A stretch of DNA of 40,205 nucleotides from Paracoccus sp. (in: a-proteobacteria) (GCF_030538495.1 NZ_JAUNTW010000001.1:274746-314950), one strand, 5' to 3'. Counted from the first letter of the stretch, positions 8,482-18,118 are shown. Numbers and translations: made by a program. Notes: generated from the sequence alone by a model not told the origin.

Positions 8482-9102
8482 GTGACCAAACGCACGTCTG
8501 CCAAATATAAAATTGACCGCCGCATGGGCGAAAACATCTGGGGCCGCGCCAAATCCCCGGTGAACCGCCGCGAATACGGCCCCGGCCAGCACGGTCAGCG
8601 CCGCAAGGCGAAACTGTCGGACTTTGGCACCCAGCTGCGCGCCAAGCAAAAGCTGAAGGGTTACTATGGTGACCTGACCGAAAAACAATTCCGCCGCATC
8701 TATGCCGAAGCCGAGCGTCTGCGCGGCGACACCGGCGAAATGCTGGTCGGCCTGTTGGAGCGTCGCCTGGACGCCGTGGTGTATCGCGCGAAATTCGTCC
8801 CGACCATCTTTGCCGCACGCCAGTTCGTGAACCACGGCCATGTCGAAGTGAACGGCAAGCGCGTCAACATCCCGTCCTATCGCGTCAAAGAAGGCGACGT
8901 GATTTCGGTTCGTGAACGGTCGCGTCAGCTGGTCATCGTGATGGAAGCCGTCGCCCTGACCGAGCGTGACGTGCCGGATTATCTGGACGTGGACCACAGC
9001 AAAATGACCGCGACTTTTGTTCGCACTCCGGCACTGGGCGACATCCCCTATGCCGTGCAGATGGAACCGAATCTGGTCGTCGAATTTTACGCAAAGAACT
9101 AA
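8482..9102 (+). CDS. rpsD: 30S ribosomal protein S4
   Basis: S4, 206 residues (usual ~205), a primary 16S rRNA-binding protein of the small subunit. The N-terminal domain ([19 protein letters not shown]) lacks the zinc-binding cysteines found in some S4 proteins. The S4 RNA-binding domain runs from about 95 to 165 ([19 protein letters not shown] then [19 protein letters not shown]). It starts with GTG after an AAGGAG motif. It stands alone, outside the large ribosomal protein cluster, with its own promoter and terminator. Confidence 0.98.
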   Translation: MTKRTSAKYKIDRRMGENIWGRAKSPVNRREYGPGQHGQRRKAKLSDFGTQLRAKQKLKGYYGDLTEKQFRRIYAEAERLRGDTGEMLVGLLERRLDAVVYRAKFVPTIFAARQFVNHGHVEVNGKRVNIPSYRVKEGDVISVRERSRQLVIVMEAVALTERDVPDYLDVDHSKMTATFVRTPALGDIPYAVQMEPNLVVEFYAKN

Positions 9103-9122
9103 TCTTTGCCATTTTGATGCAC

Positions 9123-9150
9123 AAAAGGTCGCCTTTGGGCGGCCTTTTTT
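9123..9150 (+). terminator. Rho-independent terminator of rpsD
   Basis: AAAAGGTCGCC (9123-9133) pairs with GGCGGCCTTTT (9138-9148) with one T-G wobble and a 4-base loop, followed by more T. It is 20 bases after the rpsD stop. Confidence 0.9.
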
Positions 9151-9209
9151 CATGCCAATGTCGCACAGGGATGGTTTAGTGGGCAAACTATCTGAACCAG
9201 ACGGACATC

Positions 9210-10247
9210 ATGGCCCCGCGCGACATCTCATTCTGTTCATTCAACCTGTTGAATCTGCAACTGCCGGGGCGCCCGGTCTATACCAATGCGACCGGCTGGA
9301 CGCCCGATGTGTATGACCGCAAAATCACCTTTACCGCGCGGATGCTGACCCGGCTGGACGCGGATGTGTTCGGGTTTCAGGAATTATGGGCGCCCGAGGC
9401 CCTGCAACAGGCCATGGATCTGGCCGCGATGAATGACAGCCACATCCTGTTAACCCCGCCGGGTCATCGCGGCGATCGGATTGTCTGCGCGGCCATGGTC
9501 CGGCGTGATATGCTGGTGGGGGAACCGGAATGGATCACATCGTTCCCGCCGGAAATGGTGCTGAAATCCGGCGGCGATGATCCGCAACAGGCGCAGATCA
9601 GCGTGAACCTGTCCAGTTTTTCGCGCCCCGTGCTGCGCCTGCGCGTGCGCCCCGCCCCCGCCGCGCCCGAAATCACCGTATTCGTGTGCCATTTCAAATC
9701 CCGCCGCCCGGCGGAAATCTGGCGCGAACGCGATTGGTATGATGCGGGCATCCACGCCAATCACCGCACCGCTTTGGGCTATGCCCTGTCCACCATCCGC
9801 CGCACCGCCGAGGCCGCGGCCCTGCGCGTTCTGATCACCAACATCACCAAAGGCACCGAAACCCCGGTCGTGTTGATCGGTGACATGAATGACGGCAAGG
9901 ATTCCAATACGTTAAACATCCTGACCGAACAGCCGCGCTATCTTAGCACGCTGGCCATGGGCGGCGGCGATAACGCCTTATACACCGCGCAGGTGTTGCA
10001 GGAATATCGGTCAACGCGGGATGTGTATTACACCCATATCTGGCAGGATCAGCGCGAAAGTCTGGATCATATTCTGGTCAGCGAACAGTTTTACGATAAC
10101 TCGCGCCGCCGGATTTGGCGGTTCGACGATATGATCGTGATGAATGATTACCTGAACTGGGACGACCACAAAATCAGCGGCACCACCGATCACGGCATCA
10201 TTCTGGCGCGGTTCAAATGGCGTCCCGCTCAGCCCGGGATCGTGTAG
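9210..10247 (+). CDS. Endonuclease/exonuclease/phosphatase-family protein
   Basis: A 345-residue protein of the EEP (DNase I-like) metal-dependent phosphodiesterase fold. The signature pieces appear in order: SFNLLNLQLPG at the N-terminus, FQELW (metal-binding Glu, near 59), VCHFKSRRP (near 168), IGDMNDGKDSNT (near 222) and the C-terminal TTDHGIILARF with the catalytic Asp-His. Members cleave phosphodiesters in nucleic acids, inositol phosphates or lipids, and the substrate here is unknown. There is no signal peptide, so it is cytoplasmic. The ribosome site is weak. A palindromic element follows the gene. Confidence 0.85.
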   Translation: MAPRDISFCSFNLLNLQLPGRPVYTNATGWTPDVYDRKITFTARMLTRLDADVFGFQELWAPEALQQAMDLAAMNDSHILLTPPGHRGDRIVCAAMVRRDMLVGEPEWITSFPPEMVLKSGGDDPQQAQISVNLSSFSRPVLRLRVRPAPAAPEITVFVCHFKSRRPAEIWRERDWYDAGIHANHRTALGYALSTIRRTAEAAALRVLITNITKGTETPVVLIGDMNDGKDSNTLNILTEQPRYLSTLAMGGGDNALYTAQVLQEYRSTRDVYYTHIWQDQRESLDHILVSEQFYDNSRRRIWRFDDMIVMNDYLNWDDHKISGTTDHGIILARFKWRPAQPGIV

Positions 10248-10265
10248 GATTGCGTCCCGCGACGG

Positions 10266-10310
10266 CCGGGGGCCAGCCCCCGGACCCCCGGAGTATTTCA
10301 GCACAGAAGA
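10266..10310 (+). repeat. Intergenic palindromic element, copy A
   Basis: An 8-base-pair hairpin (CCGGGGGC 10266-10273, GCCCCCGG 10276-10283) is followed by ACCCCCGGAG and then the tail TATTTCAGCACAGAAGA (10294-10310). That 17-base tail recurs exactly, inverted, at 26502-26518. A related GGATATTT core is at 31305-31312. It lies just after the EEP-family gene and may double as its transcription end. Confidence 0.6.
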
Positions 10311-10374
10311 AACGACAGGGCTTTTCTTAGGTCGGGTGCGGGTCTAAACCCAATGCGGACAAAGGACAGGCCCT

Positions 10375-11454
10375 ATGCAGATCACACCCCAGCCCGGAAT
10401 TATGGATATTGCGCTCTATGTCAGCGGCGAGAGCGCTCTGGCGGGGCGTGATGATGTGTTAAAGCTGTCCTCGAACGAAAACCCGTTGGGGTGCAGCCCG
10501 CGCGCGGCAGAGGCGTTTCAGGCGGCCGCAGGGGCGTTGCATCGCTATCCGTCCACGGATCACGCCGAATTGCGGCGCGCGATTGGTGAGGTCTGTGGGC
10601 TGGACCCCGACCGCATCATCTGTGGCGTCGGTTCGGATGAGGTGTTGCAGTTCATCGTGCAGTCATTCGCCGGTGTCGGGGATGAGGTGATCACCACCGA
10701 ACACGGTTTTTCCATGTATCCGATTTTGGCGCGGATGGTGGGCGCGGTTCCCGTGACCGTCCCCGAAGCGGAACGCCGCATCGACATTGACGCGATTCTG
10801 GCCGCTGTGACCGACCGCACCCGGATCGTATTTCTGGCCAACCCCGCCAATCCGACCGGCACCATGCTGGGCGTTGATGAATTGGCGCGGCTGATTGCGG
10901 GCCTGCCGGAAACGGTGATTTTGGTGCATGACGGCGCCTATACCGAATTCACGCCGGGGGATGGGGGCGCGGGGCTGGTGAATCAGCACCCGAATGTCAT
11001 CATGACGCGGACCTTTTCGAAAATCCACGGTTTGGGGGGCTTGCGCATCGGTTGGGGCTATGCCCAGCGGGACATCATCGACGTGCTGAACCGCATCCGG
11101 CAACCCTTTAACCTGTCGAATGCGCAGATGGCTGCGGCCGAGGCGGCGATCCGCGACACCAACTTCACCGCGCATTGCGCCGCTGTAAATGCGGAACAAC
11201 GCGACCGTTTGCGGCAGTCGCTGATCCGGCAAGGCATTGAATGCGATGAAAGTTTCGCCAATTTCGTGCTGGCGCGCTTTGCCAGCCCCGCGCAGGCTCA
11301 GGCCGCGGATGAGGCATTGCGCGCGGACGGGATTCTGGTGCGGCGCGTCGGCGGTTATGGATTGCCGAACGCGCTGCGCATCACCGTGGGCGACGCCGCA
11401 GGCACAACCCGCGTCATCGACTGCCTGACCCGGTTCATGGACGCGCAGGAATGA
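10375..11454 (+). CDS. hisC: Histidinol-phosphate aminotransferase
   Basis: A 359-residue class I/II PLP aminotransferase. It carries out the glutamate-dependent transamination step of histidine synthesis and, in many bacteria, also makes tyrosine and phenylalanine. Key residues are visible: SSNENPLG near 32, Asn157 (ANPANPTG), Asp186 and Tyr189 (HDGAYTEF), and the Schiff-base lysine Lys216 in [15 protein letters not shown]. An AAAGGACA motif precedes the ATG. Its end overlaps tyrC as ATGA (11451-11454). That coupling to tyrosine synthesis, rather than a his operon, suggests aromatic transamination is a main job (inference). Confidence 0.95.
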   Translation: MQITPQPGIMDIALYVSGESALAGRDDVLKLSSNENPLGCSPRAAEAFQAAAGALHRYPSTDHAELRRAIGEVCGLDPDRIICGVGSDEVLQFIVQSFAGVGDEVITTEHGFSMYPILARMVGAVPVTVPEAERRIDIDAILAAVTDRTRIVFLANPANPTGTMLGVDELARLIAGLPETVILVHDGAYTEFTPGDGGAGLVNQHPNVIMTRTFSKIHGLGGLRIGWGYAQRDIIDVLNRIRQPFNLSNAQMAAAEAAIRDTNFTAHCAAVNAEQRDRLRQSLIRQGIECDESFANFVLARFASPAQAQAADEALRADGILVRRVGGYGLPNALRITVGDAAGTTRVIDCLTRFMDAQE

Positions 11455-12371
11455 GCGTGATTTACAACCGGGTCGCGCTGATTGGTCTGGGGCTGATCGC
11501 GGGGTCGATGGCCCATGCGATGCGCGACAACGGGCTGGCGGGTGAGGTGACGGGATTCGCCCGCAGCCCCGCGACCCGCGACACGGCACGCCAGATTGAT
11601 CTGTGCCGGGTTTATGACAGCGCGGCCGAGGCTGTGGCGGGTGCCGATCTGGTGGTGCTGGCCGTGCCGGTCGGGGCCATGGGCGATGTGATGGCCGAGA
11701 TCGCGCCGCATCTGGCCCCGGGCGCGACCGTGACCGATGTCGGTTCGGTGAAACAGGATGTCATCGCCGCCGTGGCACCGCATATCCCGGCGGGGGTGCA
11801 TTTCATCCCCGGTCACCCGCTGGCGGGAACGGAACATTCCGGCCCCCGCGCCGGGTTTGCCAGTCTGTTTCAAAACCGTTGGTGGCTGTTAACCCCGCCG
11901 CCCGATACCGACCCCGACGCGCTGAACCGGTTAGAGCATCTGATCCGCGCCATGGGGGCCAAAACCGACCGGATGGACGCCGCGCATCATGATCTGGTGT
12001 TGGCCGTGACTAGCCATGCACCGCATTTGATCGCCTATACCATGGTCGGCGTGGCGGACCATTTGCGCCGAGTCACCGACGAAGAGGTGATCCAGTATTC
12101 CGCCGCCGGTTTTCGCGATTTTACCCGGATTGCGGCCAGTGACCCGACCATGTGGCGCGATGTGTTTTTGCATAATCGCGAAGCGACGTTGGACATCCTC
12201 GGCCGCTTTACCGAAGAATTATTCATGTTGCAGCGCGCCATTCGCATGGGCGACGGGCAGCAATTGCATGATTATTTCACCCGCACACGGGCGATCCGGC
12301 GCGGGATTATTGATGCGGGTCAGGACACCTCGGCCCCGGATTTCGGGCGCGTGGCGACCAAACACGATTAA
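11451..12371 (+). CDS. tyrC: Prephenate/arogenate dehydrogenase
   Basis: A 306-residue dehydrogenase of tyrosine synthesis that oxidatively decarboxylates prephenate or arogenate with NAD(P). The Rossmann motif G12-L-G-L-I-A-G18 is followed by the family motifs [23 protein letters not shown] and the helical C-terminal domain with [12 protein letters not shown]. Translation is coupled to hisC by a 4-base overlap, so dehydrogenase and aminotransferase are made together. The stop overlaps the convergent DUF2125 gene by four bases. Substrate preference (prephenate or arogenate) is not decided. Confidence 0.93.
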   Translation: MSVIYNRVALIGLGLIAGSMAHAMRDNGLAGEVTGFARSPATRDTARQIDLCRVYDSAAEAVAGADLVVLAVPVGAMGDVMAEIAPHLAPGATVTDVGSVKQDVIAAVAPHIPAGVHFIPGHPLAGTEHSGPRAGFASLFQNRWWLLTPPPDTDPDALNRLEHLIRAMGAKTDRMDAAHHDLVLAVTSHAPHLIAYTMVGVADHLRRVTDEEVIQYSAAGFRDFTRIAASDPTMWRDVFLHNREATLDILGRFTEELFMLQRAIRMGDGQQLHDYFTRTRAIRRGIIDAGQDTSAPDFGRVATKHD

Positions 12372-13339
12372 TCAGGAAAGCGGGGCGCGGGACCGATGGG
12401 GACGTTGCCCAACAGCACCTGCCCATTCCGCATCGTGATGACCAGCCGCGTTTCATCCCCCTGCGGTTCCGGCAGAACGGCCCCCATATCGGGCGCATCC
12501 GAAAATCGCGTGACGGCGACACGCGCCAGAAGGCGCGCCTGATCGGGCAACACGCCAATCTGCGCCAGATAATCAATCAACGCCGCGCTGTCGCTGGAAT
12601 AGGCGGCGATTTGACCCTGCGCCATGTTGTCGGGCTGGCGTTCGACCCGGCCCAAAATCCGCGCGGTCATGTCGCCCAAGCTTACCGTCACCCCATCCGT
12701 CTGCACCCCGTGCAAGATCGGCGCGTCGTTATCGCCCGGATGGATGGCGCGATCCAGCCACAGGCGCAGCGTCCCATCGGCACTGATCGGTTCGATCTGA
12801 CCCAAGGGCTGCACCTGTCCCACCTGAACCGTCGCAAGATAGGCCGCTCCGGCCAGACGCGGCGCGTCGTGACGCAGGCTGGTCAGGTCCAGCGTCGCAT
12901 CCAGCGATGCCAAAAACGGCGCGTCATTCACCGTCACCGGCCCCGAATGAACAGCCAGATGCGACAGCGCCATTCGGTTCAACGGCGACAGGGACAACGC
13001 CCCATGCGCGTCGCGCAAACGCAGGTTCAACACCTCGGATCCCGTATAAACCCACGCATTATCAGACAGTTGCAGCCGCGCCGTCAGCGGCGATGCGGGC
13101 GACAGCCACAGTTCCGCCCAATCCGCACCGATGCCCTGCCCGCGATCGACCATAGCCGCATCGGTGACACGCACCCCCAGCCGCGCCGGGTTGCGCAGCG
13201 GTTGCGCATCGCTCAGCGACAATCCGGCATGGTCCGCCGCCAGATCACGTAAAGCCCCCGCCGCGCGCGATTCTGCCCACAGCCACGCCCCCGCCAGCAG
13301 CAGGAACAGGACAATCAGAATTGCAACGCCTTTACGCAC
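12368..13339 (-). CDS. DUF2125-family envelope protein
   Basis: A 323-residue protein with one N-terminal membrane anchor or uncut signal (MRKGVAILIVLFLLLAGAWLW) and a large beta-rich domain facing the periplasm. The repeated beta-strand pattern (LSLSDAQPLRNPARLGVRVTD, TVNDAPFLASLDATLDL) matches the alphaproteobacterial DUF2125 family, whose function is not established. The start codon is GTG at 13339; an ATG two bases upstream is out of frame. A GGGGGCC motif precedes it. It converges on tyrC with a 4-base stop overlap. No catalytic motif is visible. Confidence 0.8.
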   Translation of the reverse strand: MRKGVAILIVLFLLLAGAWLWAESRAAGALRDLAADHAGLSLSDAQPLRNPARLGVRVTDAAMVDRGQGIGADWAELWLSPASPLTARLQLSDNAWVYTGSEVLNLRLRDAHGALSLSPLNRMALSHLAVHSGPVTVNDAPFLASLDATLDLTSLRHDAPRLAGAAYLATVQVGQVQPLGQIEPISADGTLRLWLDRAIHPGDNDAPILHGVQTDGVTVSLGDMTARILGRVERQPDNMAQGQIAAYSSDSAALIDYLAQIGVLPDQARLLARVAVTRFSDAPDMGAVLPEPQGDETRLVITMRNGQVLLGNVPIGPAPRFPD

Positions 13340-13419
13340 ATGGCCCCCAGAATGTCGGCAGGTCTGTTCCTTGCCTTACCAATCCAGTAACCTGTTCGGC
13401 ATCAAAAAGGCAGTAAATA

Positions 13420-13956
13420 ATGACTAAAACTTTATGGGTTTTCGGCTACGGGTCGTTGATCTGGGATCCGGGCTTTGCGCCGGCGGAAACGGCGCGGGCG
13501 CATCTGACGGGATTTGCGCGCAGTTTTTGCCTGCGCTCGGTCGAACATCGCGGCACGCGCGATTGCCCCGGTCTGGTGCTGGGTCTGGACGAATCACCCG
13601 GCGCGACATGCAGCGGTCTGGCGATGCGGATTGCCGAATCGGACTATGACGAAGTGCTGGCCTATCTGCGCGCGCGCGAATTGGTGACCGATGCCTATGC
13701 CGAAGCTGTCCTGCCCCTGACATTAGAGGATGGCCGCAATGTCAATGGCTTAGCCTATGTCATGCGCCGCGATCATTGGCAGTATGCGGGCGGATTGCCG
13801 TTGCACGAACAGGCGCAGATTATCGCCCGCGCGCAAGGCGGGCGCGGCCCCAATGCCGATTATTTGCTGAACACGGCGCAGCATCTGACCGATATTGGCC
13901 TGCCCGATCCGGTGATGGATGATCTGGCCGCGCAGGTGAGGGCGATTCTGCGTTAA
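13420..13956 (+). CDS. Gamma-glutamylcyclotransferase, ChaC-like
   Basis: A 178-residue ChaC-family enzyme, expected to cleave glutathione into 5-oxoproline and Cys-Gly in the cytoplasm. The substrate loop Y10-G-S-L13 (VFGYGSLIW) is intact, and Glu87 in YLRAREL sits where the catalytic glutamate of the family lies. Length is normal. The ATG at 13420 follows AAGGCAG. It is an isolated gene; its stop is 89 bases before the stator-like pair, without an evident terminator between. Confidence 0.9.
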   Translation: MTKTLWVFGYGSLIWDPGFAPAETARAHLTGFARSFCLRSVEHRGTRDCPGLVLGLDESPGATCSGLAMRIAESDYDEVLAYLRARELVTDAYAEAVLPLTLEDGRNVNGLAYVMRRDHWQYAGGLPLHEQAQIIARAQGGRGPNADYLLNTAQHLTDIGLPDPVMDDLAAQVRAILR

Positions 13957-14045
13957 CGCGACATTTACCACAACTGACGGAAATAATGGAAAAAGGGCGC
14001 GCACTGCCCTAAGGTTCAGGCGAATCGGACAACTGGGGCAGTTCC

Positions 14046-15389
14046 GTGAGCGATCAGACCACGGGCCAAGGGCCTGACGACCAAACCGTATCCCGCTTGC
14101 GCAAACGCGTGGCGGCATCGCCCGATGGCTCGGTCGCGGGGGCGGCGCAGCCACGGTTTTCGCAGCCCATCCGTCAGATCATCCTGATGCTGACGGTCTT
14201 GGTGCTGGTCACGGTGGGCGGATGGTTTACCTATGGTCGTATCCTGCCGATCTTTATGTCAAACCAATGGCTTAACGGGTTAATCCTATCCGTTTTCGCA
14301 ATTGGCGTTCTGGCCTGTTTCTGGCAGGTGGGGCAATTGATCCGGTCGGTCAGCTGGATCGAACGCTTTGCCGCGCGGCGCAGGCGAACGGTCGAACGCG
14401 GTCAGCATACGCAGGATTTGGGCGATCAGGCGCCGCGATTGCTGGCGCCTTTGGCGGCGCTGTTGGGGACGCGCGGCCCGGCGGGCGGGGTGATCTCAAC
14501 CGGGGCGGCGCAGTCGATCCTTGATTCCGTTTCCACCCGGATCGAGGAATTGCGCGACATCACCCGATACCTTGCCAATCTGCTGATTTTCCTTGGTCTT
14601 TTAGGGACGTTTTACGGTTTGGCGACCACTGTTCCCGCCGTTGTCGAAACCATCCGCGCCCTTGCTCCGACGGATGGCGAAACCGGGATGCAGGTGTTTG
14701 AACGGCTGATGTCGGGGCTGGAATCGCAACTGGGCGGCATGGCGGTTGCGTTTTCATCATCGCTGCTGGGGCTGGCCGGATCGCTGGTGGTTGGCCTGCT
14801 GGAACTGTTCGTCACCCACGGGCAAAACCGTTTCTATCGCGAACTGGAAGAATGGATGTCCGGCTTTACCCGCGTCAGTCTGGCGTCAGGTGATGGCGAC
14901 GGCGTGGATCAGGCGGCACTGGCCGGGTTTTTGGAACAGATGGCCGCGCAGATGGACCGTTTGCAGGATTATCACACCGCCCGCGACGCCGCGCGCGAAG
15001 AACAGGCGTTTATGGCCGATGAACGCGTCGTCGTGATGGCGCAGGCGATTGAGGCTTTGGTCCATCACAGCCAGACCGAAAACCCCGCCGATGCGCAGCG
15101 CGCCAGCAACCTGACCGACGCGCTGAACCGGCTGGCCGATGGGCAGGACCGCATCTTAGGCGCGCTGCGCAACGCGCCCGCCCCTGCCGCTTTGGACCTG
15201 TCCGGGGTCGAGGCGGGCCTGCGCGTGATTGCATCGGATCTGAACGAAGGCCGCGACGAAATGCTGTCGGAATTGCGGTCGGATATTCTGATCCTGACCC
15301 GCGCGGTGCGTGCGGCGCGCTTTGGCGACCGCTTTCCCGACCACATCCTGCCCCGCGACGCGCATTTGCCCAATCCGGGGGATCGCTGA
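14046..15389 (+). CDS. MotA/TolQ/ExbB-type proton channel subunit
   Basis: A 447-residue inner-membrane protein. Membrane segments are visible at about 44-66, 75-97, 175-200 and 225-255. The last two (FLGLLGTFYGLATTV and AVAFSSSLLGLAGSLVVGLL) are the pore-lining pair of the MotA/TolQ/ExbB superfamily. A cytoplasmic tail of about 190 residues follows, largely helical. Such subunits form pentamers around two B-type subunits and turn ion flow into mechanical force. The start is GTG after a GGGGCAG motif. The partner gene begins one base after its stop. It is longer than ExbB/TolQ (~230) and MotA (~290) because of the tail. The system it drives is unknown. Confidence 0.85.
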   Translation: MSDQTTGQGPDDQTVSRLRKRVAASPDGSVAGAAQPRFSQPIRQIILMLTVLVLVTVGGWFTYGRILPIFMSNQWLNGLILSVFAIGVLACFWQVGQLIRSVSWIERFAARRRRTVERGQHTQDLGDQAPRLLAPLAALLGTRGPAGGVISTGAAQSILDSVSTRIEELRDITRYLANLLIFLGLLGTFYGLATTVPAVVETIRALAPTDGETGMQVFERLMSGLESQLGGMAVAFSSSLLGLAGSLVVGLLELFVTHGQNRFYRELEEWMSGFTRVSLASGDGDGVDQAALAGFLEQMAAQMDRLQDYHTARDAAREEQAFMADERVVVMAQAIEALVHHSQTENPADAQRASNLTDALNRLADGQDRILGALRNAPAPAALDLSGVEAGLRVIASDLNEGRDEMLSELRSDILILTRAVRAARFGDRFPDHILPRDAHLPNPGDR

Positions 15390-15390
15390 C

Positions 15391-17034
15391 ATGGCGCTGC
15401 GCCGCCAGCCCAGCCAGCGTTTTTCCGCCACCATCTGGCCCGGTTTTGTCGATGCGATGACCGCGCTGTTGCTGGTTCTGATGTTCGTTTTGACCATCTT
15501 TATGGTGGTGCAATTCACGTTGCGCGAACAAATCGACACGCAGGGCGTGACCATCAGTGATCAGGGCCTGACGATTTCACAACAAGAACAACGGCTTGAC
15601 GGAATGGCGCGGCAAGTGCAGGCGCTGAGTGATGCGTTAGGCATGGCGCAGGCCCGCGAAGACAGCCTGACCGAAGATGTCGCCAGCCAGACCGCCCGCG
15701 CCCAACAGGCCGAATCGGATGCGCGCGACCGTGCGGCGCAGATTGCGCGGCTGTCGGCACAGCTTGGCACCAGCCAACAGCAACTGGACGACGCCCGCAG
15801 CCGCCTGACCGATTTCGAGGCCGAGGTTGCGACCCTCATCGCCGCCCGCGCGCAGGATCAGGCGGCGTTAACCGATATTCAGGCGCAATTGGGTGCGGAA
15901 ACCGAACGCGCCAGTGCCGCCGAACTGGCCATTGCCGCCGCACGCAGCGAAATTGACGCGAAGGAACAGGCTGCGCGTTTGGATGCGGCGCGGCGCGATG
16001 CGTTGCAGGCTTTGGTCGATGATCTGCGTCAGCAATCCGCGACCGCGCAGGCCGAATTGTCCGAATCCAATGCCGCCCGTCTGGCCGAGGCTGAGGCCGC
16101 GCGCCTGCTGCGTGACCGGCTGGAAACGGCGGATACCGAATTAACCGCGATGACGCTGGCACTGGAAGAACAGCGAAAACGGGCCGAAGATACGTTAACC
16201 CTGCTGGCCGCAGCCGAATCCGCGCGCGACCGCCTGACCGCCGATCAACAGGCGCAACTGACCGAATCCGAACGTCAGGCCGCGTTGCTGGCCGCGGCGC
16301 AGGCAGAGCTGGCGCAAACCAGCGCCATGGGGGCCGAAGATCAGCGCCGCGTTGCGTTGCTGAACGAACAGGTCGCGCAGTTGACGGCGCAAATCGGGTC
16401 GTTGCAGGCCTTGCTGGCGGTCGCGGGCGACGATCAGCGCGCCGCCGAAATGCAGGTGCAGGATCTGGGCCGCCAACTGAACGCCGCCCTGCTGCGCACG
16501 GCCGAAGAAACCCGCCAACGGCTTGCCTTGGAAGAACAGGCCCGCCAAGCCGCCGAGGCCGAGGCTCAGGATCTGGCCCGCTATCGTTCCGAATTTTTCG
16601 GGCGTCTGTCGCAAATCCTGTCGGGCCGCGACGGGGTGCAGGTCGTTGGCGACCGCTTCGTGTTCCAGTCCGAGGTGCTGTTTGCCCCCGGCGATGCCAC
16701 CCTGTCCCCCGCCGGTCGCACGCAAATCGCGCAGGTGGCGCAATTGCTGTCGGATATTTCCGCCGATATTCCGCCCGAAATCGACTGGATCATTCGCGTG
16801 GACGGGCATACCGACAACCTGCCTCTGTCCGGTCAGGGGCGGTATCGCGACAATTGGGAACTGAGCCAGGCGCGCGCCTTGGCCGTGGTGCGGCTGCTGA
16901 CGGAAAATCTGGGTTTTCCGTCTAATCGCTTGTCTGCGAATGGTTTTGCGGACACTCATCCGATTGCCAACGAAGAAACGCCCGCAGGGCGGGCGCTTAA
17001 TCGTCGGATCGAATTAAAGCTGACGGAACGGTAA
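15391..17034 (+). CDS. MotB/OmpA-type partner with long coiled coil
   Basis: A 547-residue protein with three parts. Residues 15-43 form one membrane segment with Asp21 in PGFVDAMTALLLVLMF, the position of the ion-carrying Asp of MotB-type subunits. Residues ~46-410 are an almost unbroken Ala/Glu/Gln/Arg-rich coiled coil with frequent heptad-like LAAAE and QAEL runs. Residues ~420-547 form an OmpA-like peptidoglycan-binding domain (DGHTDNLPLS, WELSQARALAVVRLL, NRRIELKL). So a channel subunit in the inner membrane is joined to the cell wall by a stalk of up to roughly 50 nm if fully extended (inference). It pairs with the channel gene one base upstream and abuts the convergent BrkB gene. Confidence 0.85.
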   Translation: MALRRQPSQRFSATIWPGFVDAMTALLLVLMFVLTIFMVVQFTLREQIDTQGVTISDQGLTISQQEQRLDGMARQVQALSDALGMAQAREDSLTEDVASQTARAQQAESDARDRAAQIARLSAQLGTSQQQLDDARSRLTDFEAEVATLIAARAQDQAALTDIQAQLGAETERASAAELAIAAARSEIDAKEQAARLDAARRDALQALVDDLRQQSATAQAELSESNAARLAEAEAARLLRDRLETADTELTAMTLALEEQRKRAEDTLTLLAAAESARDRLTADQQAQLTESERQAALLAAAQAELAQTSAMGAEDQRRVALLNEQVAQLTAQIGSLQALLAVAGDDQRAAEMQVQDLGRQLNAALLRTAEETRQRLALEEQARQAAEAEAQDLARYRSEFFGRLSQILSGRDGVQVVGDRFVFQSEVLFAPGDATLSPAGRTQIAQVAQLLSDISADIPPEIDWIIRVDGHTDNLPLSGQGRYRDNWELSQARALAVVRLLTENLGFPSNRLSANGFADTHPIANEETPAGRALNRRIELKLTER

Positions 17035-18099
17035 TCAGGCCGGCGTCTTCATCGGGCCTTCGCCCGGATCCGGCACGGGGATGCCGGCTTTGTCTTTGAT
17101 ATGACGTTCCAATTCGGAATTAATTTCGGCCCCCACCAGAATAATGGTCGAATTCAGCCACAGCCACGTCATCAGCGCAACCACAGCCCCCAGCGAGCCA
17201 TAGGTTTCGTTGTAATTGCCGAAATTCGCCGCATACCACGAAAACAGCCCCGAGGTGATAACCAACGCAATCCCCGCAAAAATCGCGCCCGGCGAAATCC
17301 ACCGCCAGCGGCTGTCCGGTGCCGCCGGACCCCAGCGATACAACGCGGCCAAGGCCAGCAACAGCACCCCGAACATGATCGGCCACCGAATCAGCGTCAC
17401 CGCCCATTCAACACCCACCCCCATCGGGACCATGCGCACCACAGCAGGAACCACCGCGATCACGCCCAGCATGGAAATCACCATGACCAGACCGCCCAGC
17501 ATAAAGGCCGACGCGACCACATTCAGGCGAATGAATCCGCGCGTCTCTTTCTGATAGAGGGCGACATTCAGCGCCGACAACAACGCCTTGACCCCGCCGG
17601 TCGCCGAATAAAACGCAATCCCCAATGCCATCAGACCCGCAATGGACAGCGCGCTGCCCGGCGCGGATGCGATTTTCAGCACCTGGTCGCGGATGATGTC
17701 CAGCGACCCTTCGGGCATCAGGGGTTCCAGCATTTTCATATGCGATTCAATGGTCAACGGATCCGCCAGCAAACCATAGAGCGACACAAACGCCGTAATC
17801 GCCGGAAACAGCGACAGCAGCGCAAAGAACGTCACCCCCGCCGAAACCGAGGTCACGCGATCTTCACCAATGGCGCGCACCACGCCTTTGCCGACCGTGA
17901 TCACATCGCGAAACCCCATGCGCCCGACCGCCTGTTTGGTGGTGGGCGGTTCGGGCAAATCGGCGTCGCGGTCCTCGTCCAGTTGCGCCTGCTTTTCAGC
18001 GGCCTTGGCCCCGTCCGGGTCATCAAGGCCAAAGCGTTTTTTGGTATCGTCGTCCAGTTCGTCAAAGAGCGCGTCATAGACGCTGGTCTTGTGGGTCAT
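17035..18099 (-). CDS. YihY/BrkB-family membrane protein
   Basis: A 354-residue inner-membrane protein of the YihY/virulence factor BrkB family, with about six hydrophobic segments. The family pattern VSAGVTFFALLSLFPAITA and the late segment YGSLGAVVALMTWLWLNSTI with GAEINSE are clear. An acidic, Lys/Asp-rich cytoplasmic N-terminus of about 60 residues precedes the core. Molecular function is unsettled for the family, despite its old name as an RNase BN. It lies 19 bases downstream of the gene for an unknown single-pass protein, so the two are likely one operon. Its stop codon directly abuts that of the OmpA-type gene. Confidence 0.9.
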   Translation of the reverse strand: MTHKTSVYDALFDELDDDTKKRFGLDDPDGAKAAEKQAQLDEDRDADLPEPPTTKQAVGRMGFRDVITVGKGVVRAIGEDRVTSVSAGVTFFALLSLFPAITAFVSLYGLLADPLTIESHMKMLEPLMPEGSLDIIRDQVLKIASAPGSALSIAGLMALGIAFYSATGGVKALLSALNVALYQKETRGFIRLNVVASAFMLGGLVMVISMLGVIAVVPAVVRMVPMGVGVEWAVTLIRWPIMFGVLLLALAALYRWGPAAPDSRWRWISPGAIFAGIALVITSGLFSWYAANFGNYNETYGSLGAVVALMTWLWLNSTIILVGAEINSELERHIKDKAGIPVPDPGEGPMKTPA

Positions 18100-18118
18100 C
18101 AGTCAATCTTTTCCGTCG

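Noticed and set aside
14046..17034. Zorya anti-phage system (ZorA/ZorB)
   Set aside because: The channel/OmpA chemistry is similar, but no ZorC, ZorD or ZorE is present, the long coiled coil is on the B subunit, and the neighbours are core genes rather than a defence island.
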